From positions 1-6,677 of the forward strand of contig CANKNL010000168.1 in the NCBI GenBank assembly GCA_947483345.1: a DNA stretch of 6,677 bases, in the 5' to 3' direction. The notes beneath the pieces are model-generated. The model worked only from the letters and a program-made list of their open reading frames with translations. It did not search any database and was not told the origin of the DNA. Shown one piece after another: positions 1 to 6,366 of this stretch (position 1 is the stretch's first letter; each line of letters opens with the position of its first letter). The stretch comes from Chitinophagaceae bacterium. Its GTDB lineage: Bacteria; Bacteroidota; Bacteroidia; Chitinophagales; Chitinophagaceae. The translations under genes were made by a program, and so were the position numbers.

Positions 1-49
1 TTAGGAAAGTATTTAATACTAAAAAAGCCATACTCTAACCGGATAAACT

Positions 50-2542
50 TTATTCTTCAAAATAGACCCGTTTTACGCGTTGAGATATCCCTGTTAGTAT
101 TTCGTAAGGAATGCTTTGGGCCAATATAGCCAATTCACTAACCGGTAATTCAGCTCCGAAAACAATCACTTCATCGCCTTCCTGTACGTCTACACCGGTA
201 ATATCCAGCATTGTCATGTCCATACAGATCTGGCCAATGACCGGTACAGCCTGTCCTTTAATCAACATTTTACCAATACCATTACTTAATAACCGGGGAT
301 AACCATCGGCATAGCCAATTCTTACTGTAGCAATAACAGAATCCGTTGCTGCAATCCCTTTTCTGCTATAGCCAATACTTTCACCCTTTTTAACATGTTT
401 TATTTGAGAAATGGTGGTTTTTAAAGTTGTCACATTTTTTAACAACTTCTGAATCGTGGGGTCAGCATCAATGCCATACAAACCGATCCCTAAACGAATC
501 ATATCAAGTTGTAGATTTTTGTGCCGGTGTATAGCAGATGTATTGGCGATATGGCGAACAAATGAATAGCCGGTACTTTTTTGAATCTGCTCACAGCCAA
601 GTAAAAAAGCGTTGGCCTGTGTATTTGTAAATTCATCATGCAGTACCGAATCGCTTGCGGCCAAATGAGAAAAAACCGATTGTATTTTAAAAACTGATGA
701 TGCTTTTAATCTGTCGCACAAAGCAGCCATATCCTTTTTTTCAAAACCAAGGCGTCGCATGCCCGTATCCAGTTTAATATGAACCGGGTAATGATTAATG
801 CCGGCTTTTTTTAAATAATTTTCGAATGAGGTTAATATGCCGAATGAAAATAATTCAGGCTCCAGGTCATACTGTACCAATACATCGTAAGTGATTTCTT
901 CGGCATTCATAACCATAACAGGCAAGCTAATGCCTGCTTTACGTAACTCCACACCTTCATCAGCATAAGCTACAGCCAGGTAATCTACCTGATGAAACTG
1001 CAGCAGATTGGCAATTTCAAAACTGCCACTGCCATAGCTAAAAGCCTTTACCATAGCCATTAATTTAACACCCGGATTAAGCAGATGCTGATAGGCATTT
1101 AAATTATGCGTAACGGCATTGAGATTTATTTCCAATACAGTTTGATGAATTTTTTCTTCCAGCAAATGGCTAATCTGTTCAAATTCAAAAAGCCTGGCAC
1201 CCTTTAATAAGATGGTTTCATTATAAAAATGCTGGCTGTAAAACTGTTGTTTAAATTCGGCTGTGGATGGAAAGAAAACAGTTTCTTCAATATGTTTAAA
1301 AGCATTTTTTTGTTTACCAATCTCGGGGCCAATGCCAATGAAACGGTTAATATTTTTTTGTTCCAAAATATCCGCCACATCAGCATATAGCTCTCCGCTA
1401 CTTTTACCCGATTGTAAAATATCGCTTAAAATTAAAGTCCGCTTGTTGTGTTGTTTTTGTTGCTTTAAAAAATCGAGTGCAATGGTCAGTGAATTAATAT
1501 CAGCACTATAACTGTCATTTATTACCGAACAGTTGTTAACCCCCTGTTTTAATTCAAGTCGCATCTCCACAGGCTTTAAATGCGGCATGAGTGCTGCAAT
1601 TTTTTTTTCAGTAAACCCCAAATACAATAAAACACAACAACACGTTATGGCATTTTCCACAGCTGCCACATCTGTAAATGGAATGCTAAAAACAATGGGT
1701 TGTTCTTTCCATTGTGTTGTAATTACGGTTTGCCCATTGTCCTTTTCTGTTGAGATTAGCTGCAGTGCTGCTGATTCTTTTTTACTCCAGTTGATTAATT
1801 CAAAGTGATCGCCGGCACGTACATTGTTCTTAAAAGAATTTACGGCTTCATTCATATCCGGATCATCTGCATTATAAATTAACACGTCGCTGTTAACAAA
1901 CAGTTTCAGTTTCTCATTTATTTTCTGGCGGATATTTAGAAACCCTTCTCCATGAGCTTCACCAATGCTGGTGAAAATGCCAATGGTTGGTGCAATAATT
2001 TTTGCCAGATGCTGCATTTCATCGGGCTGAGATATGCCGGCTTCAAAAATACCAAGGCTGTGAACAGCGTTCATTTGCCAAACACTTAACGGCACCCCGA
2101 TCTGTGAATTATAACTTTTAGGACTGCGCACGATATTATAATCTGATTGCAGCAATTGGTAAAGCCATTCTTTTACCATGGTTTTTCCATTGCTGCCTGT
2201 AATACCGATGACAGGTATGGTAAATTGCCGGCGATGAAATGCAGTCAGTAAATGCAAGGCCTGCAAAACATCTGTAACCTGTAAAAATGTGGCTTCAGAA
2301 AAGGCAATCGTCTCTGATTCTGTAAAACTTTCATCCACAACAAAACAGCTAACCGCCTTGTGGAAAAGCTCTTCAATAAATAATTTTCCTTTTCTGCGCT
2401 GTCCGTTCAAAGCAAAAAAAATAGAAGTGGAAGGGAATAATAATTTTCGGCTATCGAGTAAAATGTGTTCAATGCGGCCCTCTCCATTTTTTGAGCTTGT
2501 GTTAGCTTTAATGATGGAAGCTATTTGAGAAATTTGATACAT
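50..2542 (-). CDS. murF/alr: Bifunctional UDP-MurNAc-tripeptide:D-Ala-D-Ala ligase / alanine racemase
   Basis: This 830-residue protein fuses two peptidoglycan enzymes. Residues about 1-463 are a MurF-type Mur ligase, which adds D-Ala-D-Ala to the UDP-MurNAc-tripeptide in the cytoplasm using ATP. It shows the P-loop TGSNGKT (115-121), SYNSQIGVPLS (143-153), EAGISQP (167-173), the GEAHGEGF stretch, a probable carbamylated Lys211 in INEKLKLF, and INDSYSADINS (341-351). Residues about 466-830 are a PLP-dependent alanine racemase: MVKAFSYGSG with the PLP lysine at 499, KLDTGMRRLGF (590-600), R683 in MIRLGIGLYG, the catalytic tyrosine Y744 in GYADGYPR, and GQICMDM (770-776). The fusion is a known Bacteroidota arrangement, and both halves look full length. 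In place of the classical MurF Asn-Ala-Asn-Pro segment it has Ser-Ala-Asp-Ile-Asn, which I recall as typical of the fused form. It starts 23 bases after the TerC-family stop and is the last complete gene of the cluster. The start fits the usual N-terminus MYxIxQIAxII. Confidence 0.96.
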   Translation of the reverse strand: MYQISQIASIIKANTSSKNGEGRIEHILLDSRKLLFPSTSIFFALNGQRRKGKLFIEELFHKAVSCFVVDESFTESETIAFSEATFLQVTDVLQALHLLTAFHRRQFTIPVIGITGSNGKTMVKEWLYQLLQSDYNIVRSPKSYNSQIGVPLSVWQMNAVHSLGIFEAGISQPDEMQHLAKIIAPTIGIFTSIGEAHGEGFLNIRQKINEKLKLFVNSDVLIYNADDPDMNEAVNSFKNNVRAGDHFELINWSKKESAALQLISTEKDNGQTVITTQWKEQPIVFSIPFTDVAAVENAITCCCVLLYLGFTEKKIAALMPHLKPVEMRLELKQGVNNCSVINDSYSADINSLTIALDFLKQQKQHNKRTLILSDILQSGKSSGELYADVADILEQKNINRFIGIGPEIGKQKNAFKHIEETVFFPSTAEFKQQFYSQHFYNETILLKGARLFEFEQISHLLEEKIHQTVLEINLNAVTHNLNAYQHLLNPGVKLMAMVKAFSYGSGSFEIANLLQFHQVDYLAVAYADEGVELRKAGISLPVMVMNAEEITYDVLVQYDLEPELFSFGILTSFENYLKKAGINHYPVHIKLDTGMRRLGFEKKDMAALCDRLKASSVFKIQSVFSHLAASDSVLHDEFTNTQANAFLLGCEQIQKSTGYSFVRHIANTSAIHRHKNLQLDMIRLGIGLYGIDADPTIQKLLKNVTTLKTTISQIKHVKKGESIGYSRKGIAATDSVIATVRIGYADGYPRLLSNGIGKMLIKGQAVPVIGQICMDMTMLDITGVDVQEGDEVIVFGAELPVSELAILAQSIPYEILTGISQRVKRVYFEE

Positions 2543-2565
2543 ATGAAATTGATTATCCGTTTTGC

Positions 2566-3525
2566 CTATTCCTTAATATCTTCCGGAACCCCTTTACGCT
2601 GATGATAGATTGAATAAAAAATAGAACCTGAAATACATACTACTATAACCAGTAAGGAAACCCAAACCGGTAAATGAATCCATTTATCAGCCAGCATTTT
2701 TGCACCAATAAACAATAATACTATGGCAATGCCCTGTTGCAGAAAATCAAATTTACTTGCTGCCCCTCTTAATAAAAAGAAAAGGCTGCGTAAACCAAGT
2801 ACAGCAAAAATATTTGAAGAATAAATTAAAAGTTTTTTTTCGGGATCGGGGATAATAGAAAACACAGCAGGTATAGAATCTACAGCAAAGACTATATCTA
2901 TAAGGCCAAGCATAACCACCACCACCGCCAAATTGGTAAAATACGCTTTGTTGTTATGCATAATAATAAACCGGCCCTTTGCTTCTACATGTGTTATGCG
3001 CATGAATTTTTTCATGATGCGGTAAGCCCAGCTTTTCTCTGGATTAAATTCAGCTTCATGTTTATTGCTGTACATTTTAATACCCGTAAATAAAAGAAAT
3101 ACTCCAAAAATAGTCATCACCCAATCAAATCTGGCAACCAATTCGCTACCCAGTGCAATAAAAATAATACGAAAAACAATGGCCATTAAAATACCCAAGA
3201 GTAACACCCTGGAATAATTCTTTGGTTCTACTTTAAAAAAAGCGAAGATAATGATGAAAACAAAAATGTTATCAATGGAGAGTGACCACTCCAATAAATA
3301 AGCCGACATGTAGGACAGCGCATCTTCTTTACCATGCCCCCCGGCATTTTCAAATAAAATAAATCCACAAAAGGCAATGGAAAGAAAAACCCAGAAAATG
3401 GTTTGCAACAGTGCCGCCTTTAAACTTACAACCTGGTTCTTTTTACTAAGCAGACCAAGATCAAAAATCAATGCCAGTATAATGACCCCACTGAAAACAA
3501 TATATATCAACTGCGTTTTGTCCAT
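2566..3525 (-). CDS. TerC/Alx-family integral membrane protein, probable metal-ion exporter
   Basis: This 319-residue protein has about nine hydrophobic segments (near 6-25, 39-59, 73-97, 106-127, 133-151, 197-223, 235-253, 260-278 and 285-308). That matches the length and layout of TerC-family proteins such as E. coli Alx. Signature stretches are YLLEWSLSIDNIFVF (76-90), with acidic Glu79 and Asp85, and DIVFAVDSIPAVF (210-222), with Asp210 and Asp216, followed by SNIFAVLGLRSLFF. Family members are linked to Mn2+ export, pH-responsive metal balance and tellurite resistance; the substrate here is inferred. The position three residues before Asp210, often Glu in relatives, is Gly207 (codon GGC, 2905-2907). 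The start codon lies one base after the gldG stop, so translation is probably coupled to gldG. There is no room for the yybP-ykoY manganese riboswitch that often precedes such genes. The short charged tail after residue 308 should be cytoplasmic or periplasmic depending on the exact number of segments. Confidence 0.9.
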   Translation of the reverse strand: MDKTQLIYIVFSGVIILALIFDLGLLSKKNQVVSLKAALLQTIFWVFLSIAFCGFILFENAGGHGKEDALSYMSAYLLEWSLSIDNIFVFIIIFAFFKVEPKNYSRVLLLGILMAIVFRIIFIALGSELVARFDWVMTIFGVFLLFTGIKMYSNKHEAEFNPEKSWAYRIMKKFMRITHVEAKGRFIIMHNNKAYFTNLAVVVVMLGLIDIVFAVDSIPAVFSIIPDPEKKLLIYSSNIFAVLGLRSLFFLLRGAASKFDFLQQGIAIVLLFIGAKMLADKWIHLPVWVSLLVIVVCISGSIFYSIYHQRKGVPEDIKE

Positions 3526-3526
3526 G

Positions 3527-5242
3527 TTAACTAATTGTGTATTTTCTTTTTCTTACAAATTGATAAACTAACCCAAATACAATGACCAGTAAAACCGGGG
3601 CCAGTATATTGATTAGCTGCCAGAAACTTTTTTGTGCCTCAACTTTTTTCTTATCCAGCAAGCGTAAGGTATAATCCTTTGCTTTTGCCTCGCTGAGGTT
3701 AGAGGTATTGATGAGATAATCGAGACAATTTTGTAAAAAATCTTTGTTGGCAAATACAAACTCCTGCTTAGATCCAAAGGTAAATGGATTCATGCCCATG
3801 GGAATGGCCTGATTCCCTTTTACAACAGAATTTAAAACAATATCGCCATCAGCTACAACAATCATTTTATTATCGGCCAGGCATTTCGACATAAAAACCG
3901 CACCCATGTTTTGTAAAGAATCGGACATGGCCTGAGATAACCGGTTAGAGAAAAGTGATTGAAATTTTCCTTCGAGCAACACCGCTACCGGTATATTTGA
4001 TTTTTTAAATTTTTCATTTTCCGGGGCATTCACATTTTCCAAAACGCTTATCAATGCAGGTGTTGCAATGCTTCGCGCATTTGATGATGAACTTAATAAA
4101 ATAGTCTTTTTAATGCCTTCGCTTTCCACTGTGTCAATGGAGTTTACAAACCTGCCGCTCACAAAGCCCAGGTTCTTATTAATGATATGATTTGATTGGG
4201 TTTCAAAAACCGGGAAATAATTCCAGGGCAATAATTCAAACTGCCCGTTACCGCTGACATCAAAAGGCAAAAAATCGCATTGCAGATCCATTACGAGATC
4301 TGCATTAATCCGCACCCCATATCTAAACAATAGGTCGTTAAGTTGCAACCCTCTGTCATAAGCAACTACTTCTCCTTTGTTAGTTTGCAAACTGTCAAGC
4401 TCTGCATTCAGTTTGTCGATGAAGAAAATGATCTTACCACCATTCATGACATACTGATCAAGCTTTAATTTAGCGTCATCCGAAAAAGCTGCGCCAGGTT
4501 TAACTATGAACAGCACTTTAAATTCTTTTGGAATAGCAGGTTGTGTATTGGGATTAATGGTATAAAACTGATAGTCCTGTTGTAACGTATTTTTCACAAG
4601 ATCTTCTACAGCATAACCGGTGGGTTCGCCATTACCAACGGTATAACCTATAACTGGTTTTTCCTTTTGTAGAAGTTTGTCAATGGCATTGATGAAATTG
4701 AATTCCATCATCGCTTCTGCGCTGTTGATTTCGGGATAAGTAATGGCTTTGGTTTTACCCTGGTAAAGCATTACCGGCAAAACTTTATCTTTGTAATGAA
4801 CAAAGGCTACAGGGTAGATATTTTGCTGTTGCTGACCTTCTTTTATCTGCGAAGTTAAATTGATTGGGAAAAAACCTAGTGCGCTTAGGCTGTCAGACCA
4901 AAGTACATTTGTGTCATCAACAGTTTGTTCTGGGGCAATGAATCTGTATTGTAATTTGATACCAGCAATCTCTTTAAATTCACTTAGTATATCGTTAGTG
5001 CTAATGGCTAATTTTTTAAACCCGCTGGGGAATTCACCTTTTAAAAAAACATCAACCTGCACTACATCATCCAGTTTCTGCAAAACTTTTATTGTTGCTG
5101 TTGAAAGCGTAAATCTTTTTTCATTGGTAAAATCTATACGGGTATGATATAATGATGCCAGCCAGTTAATTGCAAAAAAAGCCATTAAGGTTATCAAAAA
5201 CCATAATTTACTTTTCCATATTTTATTAATCCTTCTTTTCAT
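3527..5242 (-). CDS. gldG: GldG, gliding-type ABC transporter accessory membrane protein
   Basis: This 571-residue protein has one membrane segment near the N-terminus (about 13-31, after the basic KRRINKIWKSK), a large extracytoplasmic region, and a second membrane segment near the C-terminus (about 541-562) followed by RKRK. Both ends should therefore be cytoplasmic. It has GldG hallmarks: FTNEKRFTLS (38-47), LDDVVQVDVFLKGEFPSGFKKL (57-78), the GYTVGNGEPTGY segment (199-210), VADGDIVLNSV (463-473), PMGMNPFTFGSK (481-492), NKDFLQNCLDYL (499-510) and the late TLRLLDKKKV. The extracytoplasmic region belongs to the ABC-transporter auxiliary family. In Flavobacterium johnsoniae GldG works with GldF and the ATPase GldA and was described as needed for gliding, but gldAFG are reported missing from some gliding relatives. 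The exported substrate is unknown. It lies 52 bases after gldF and one base before the TerC-family start. Length is normal and nothing looks broken. Confidence 0.94.
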   Translation of the reverse strand: MKRRINKIWKSKLWFLITLMAFFAINWLASLYHTRIDFTNEKRFTLSTATIKVLQKLDDVVQVDVFLKGEFPSGFKKLAISTNDILSEFKEIAGIKLQYRFIAPEQTVDDTNVLWSDSLSALGFFPINLTSQIKEGQQQQNIYPVAFVHYKDKVLPVMLYQGKTKAITYPEINSAEAMMEFNFINAIDKLLQKEKPVIGYTVGNGEPTGYAVEDLVKNTLQQDYQFYTINPNTQPAIPKEFKVLFIVKPGAAFSDDAKLKLDQYVMNGGKIIFFIDKLNAELDSLQTNKGEVVAYDRGLQLNDLLFRYGVRINADLVMDLQCDFLPFDVSGNGQFELLPWNYFPVFETQSNHIINKNLGFVSGRFVNSIDTVESEGIKKTILLSSSSNARSIATPALISVLENVNAPENEKFKKSNIPVAVLLEGKFQSLFSNRLSQAMSDSLQNMGAVFMSKCLADNKMIVVADGDIVLNSVVKGNQAIPMGMNPFTFGSKQEFVFANKDFLQNCLDYLINTSNLSEAKAKDYTLRLLDKKKVEAQKSFWQLINILAPVLLVIVFGLVYQFVRKRKYTIS

Positions 5243-5266
5243 TTTCGTATTATTCTTCGCAACTTA

Positions 5267-5287
5267 CGCTCCTTTGGAAAGAGAGCG
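5267..5287 (-). promoter_or_regulatory. Imperfect hairpin in the gldF-gldG gap
   Basis: On the minus strand CGCTC-T-CTT (5287-5279) can pair with AAGGAGCG (5274-5267), forming an 8-bp stem with one bulged T and a four-base loop. The right arm contains AAAGGAG, which looks like a Shine-Dalgarno sequence but lies 26 bases before the gldG ATG, too far to serve it. No T run follows, so it is not a terminator. It could affect mRNA processing or the balance between GldF and GldG. Confidence 0.4.
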
Positions 5288-5294
5288 GGGAGGC

Positions 5295-6017
5295 TTATTT
5301 TTTATGGAGATTTTTTACCGTTGTCAATAAGAAAACAAAGATTAAACTGATAAAATAAACCAGGTCTCTGCTGTCAAGCACCCCACGGCTGATACTTCTA
5401 TAATGAAAATCAATACCCAGCATTTCTATATAATAATCAAACCCATTTACAAAAACGGGCAGTTTACTTAATGCATTAAATCCAAAATAGATGATCAAAC
5501 AGCTGAATGCACTTATTAAAAAAGCAACGACAGCATTATTGGTAAATCCGCTGCAACATAAGCCAATGGCTGCAAATACAGCTGCCAATAAAACCAACCC
5601 GATATAACTTCCCAATATACCACCTGTATCCACTCCGCCGGCTGCACTTAAAACTTTAATGGTAATTATATATAAGAGAGTAGGTAAAATGGCCAGTAAC
5701 AATATGATCAAAACTGACACATATTTACCGGCAACAATTTGCCATGAAGTCAGTGGTTTTGTTTTTAAAATTTCGAAGGTGCCTGTTTTAAATTCATCTG
5801 CCAGTGAACGCATGGTAATGGCAGGCACCAAAAACATAAATATCCAGGGGGCCAGTTCAAAAAATTTATCGAGTGAGGCATAGCCAAATTCAAAAATGCT
5901 GCTATCATTAAGCATAAACAGAAATACCCCATTAATCAATAAAAAAAAGATAATGGCAATATAACCTGTTAAATTGCTGAAAAACTGATTGAGTTCTTTT
6001 TTACAAATGCTCCACAT
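5295..6017 (-). CDS. gldF: GldF, gliding-type ABC transporter permease
   Basis: This 240-residue inner-membrane permease of the ABC-2 type has about six membrane segments (near 17-36, 55-70, 99-120, 132-157, 161-181 and 217-234). The clearest motif is PAITMRSLADEFKTGTFEIL (65-84), which corresponds to the conserved PAITMRxxAEExxxGTxExL stretch of GldF and related ABC-2 permeases. It is followed by KTKPLTSWQIVAGKY, the usual coupling region before the third segment. The N-terminus (CKKELNQFFSNLTGYI) matches the expected amphipathic start, which supports ATG at 6017. It is the first gene of the minus-strand cluster. gldG follows after 52 bases, but the cognate ATPase gene gldA is absent here, as is usual because gldA often lies elsewhere. 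A candidate promoter sits about 175 bases upstream, leaving a long, structured A/T-rich leader. The sequence supports a GldF role; gliding by this organism is not proven by it. Confidence 0.93.
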   Translation of the reverse strand: MWSICKKELNQFFSNLTGYIAIIFFLLINGVFLFMLNDSSIFEFGYASLDKFFELAPWIFMFLVPAITMRSLADEFKTGTFEILKTKPLTSWQIVAGKYVSVLIILLLAILPTLLYIITIKVLSAAGGVDTGGILGSYIGLVLLAAVFAAIGLCCSGFTNNAVVAFLISAFSCLIIYFGFNALSKLPVFVNGFDYYIEMLGIDFHYRSISRGVLDSRDLVYFISLIFVFLLTTVKNLHKK

Positions 6018-6025
6018 GAATTTTA

Positions 6026-6040
6026 AAATTGCTGCAATTT
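6026..6040. repeat. 15-bp palindrome next to the gldF start, possible operator
   Basis: AAATTGCTGCAATTT has perfect 7-bp arms around a single central base and ends 14 bases from the gldF start side of the region (the ATG begins at 6017). The core TTGCTGCA recurs inverted at 6094-6101, where 10 of 11 bases match when extended. A one-base centre is unsuited to an RNA hairpin and more like a DNA dyad bound by a dimeric protein. No regulator is identified, and chance is possible in such A/T-rich sequence. Confidence 0.4.
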
Positions 6041-6137
6041 ACTATATAACAGGTTAAAATAATCTTAATAACGGGGTATTTCGCAATATATGATGCAGCA
6101 AATTCTTAAACGATATTGTCATTCTATATACAGAAAG

Positions 6138-6166
6138 CTTTTTTTTAATCTTAGATTTAAAAAAAG
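6138..6166. repeat. 13-bp A/T-rich inverted repeat in the gldF leader
   Basis: CTTTTTTTTAATC (6138-6150) is complementary to GATTTAAAAAAAG (6154-6166) except for one T-T mismatch, with a three-base TTA spacer. Neither strand has a T run after the stem, so it does not read as a terminator. As RNA it would be a weak A-U hairpin; as DNA it could be a bent or cruciform-prone site or an operator. It lies inside the predicted gldF leader. Confidence 0.55.
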
Positions 6167-6191
6167 TGAATTTCATTTAAAATATAGCTGT

Positions 6192-6223
6192 CAAAACTAA
6201 CTGTTTCCCAATACCAAGTGCAA
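6192..6223 (-). promoter_or_regulatory. Candidate Bacteroidota-type promoter for the gldF-gldG-terC-murF/alr cluster
   Basis: On the minus strand TAGTTTTG (6199-6192) matches the Bacteroidota -7 consensus TAnnTTTG exactly, and TTG (6223-6221) lies 21 bases upstream, within the spacing accepted for the -33 element. Transcription would begin near 6186 and leave a leader of about 170 bases before gldF. The -33 element overlaps the foot of the rightward terminator. The match was found by eye and no start-site data are available. Confidence 0.5.
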
Positions 6224-6253
6224 CCTCTGTCTTTTTTAAAGGCAGAGGTTTTT
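6222..6253 (+). terminator. Rho-independent terminator, rightward, with no upstream gene
   Basis: AACCTCTGTCTTT (6222-6234) pairs with AAAGGCAGAGGTT (6238-6250), giving a 13-bp stem with one U-G wobble and a TTT loop, followed by a T run (TTTTT, 6249-6253). On the opposite strand the wobble becomes an A-C mismatch and no T run follows, so the element points right only. The nearest plus-strand gene starts after it, and everything to its left is coded on the minus strand. It must therefore end a non-coding transcript, attenuate a long leader, or insulate the next gene. Confidence 0.78.
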
Positions 6254-6366
6254 ATATCGGTATATTAAAAAACATACCTAATCATCGTATTTCCATTAAA
6301 GGCAATAAATTTTTTATTCTTTTTATGGATTTTGATTAACCCGGCATCTAAGCAAAAATTATTATT

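Larger units (their letters stand above)
6018..6366. other. Divergent intergenic region between gldF and the polyproline gene
   Basis: This 349-base, A/T-rich region contains no credible coding sequence. From left to right it holds a 15-bp palindrome next to the gldF start (6026-6040), an inverted copy of its core (TTGCTGCA at 6029-6036, TGCAGCAA at 6094-6101), a 13-bp A/T-rich inverted repeat (6138-6166), a minus-strand promoter candidate (6192-6223), and a rightward intrinsic terminator (6222-6253). In the last 113 bases before the polyproline gene I found no convincing promoter. TAAATTTT at 6306-6313 resembles a -7 element but lacks a TTG at the right distance. Confidence 0.8.

Noticed and set aside
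1..31. Possible start of a further minus-strand gene (ATG at 31-29, reading MAFLVLNTFL to the window edge), 18 bases after the murF/alr stop, with a 13-bp palindrome AGTATTTAATACT at 8-20.
   Set aside because: Only ten codons are visible, with no recognisable family, and open frames of this length are common by chance. The palindrome has a one-base centre and no T run after it on the minus strand, so it is not a terminator either. The spacing would suit another operon member, but the evidence is too thin to call.
1204..1808. Several open frames of 60-91 codons on both strands within the MurF domain region.
   Set aside because: They lie wholly inside the well-supported murF/alr gene, have no recognisable domains and are rich in Ser, Cys and Phe, as expected for reading the wrong frame of a real gene.
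4860..5147. Plus-strand open frame of 95 codons opposite gldG.
   Set aside because: It is antisense to a conserved part of GldG, has no signal peptide or domain, and no promoter or start context is visible.
6041..6253. Known structured RNA such as 6S, SRP, tmRNA or a riboswitch in the divergent region.
   Set aside because: I see no recognisable conserved core of any of these. Only two hairpins are supported, and the region is mostly A/T-rich without the expected long pairing or conserved loops.
6306..6334. Possible promoter for the polyproline gene (TAAATTTT at 6306-6313, TTTTG at 6330-6334).
   Set aside because: TAAATTTT has no TTG 17-23 bases upstream, and TTTTG at 6330 has no TAnnTTTG at the right distance downstream, which would in any case run into the start codon.
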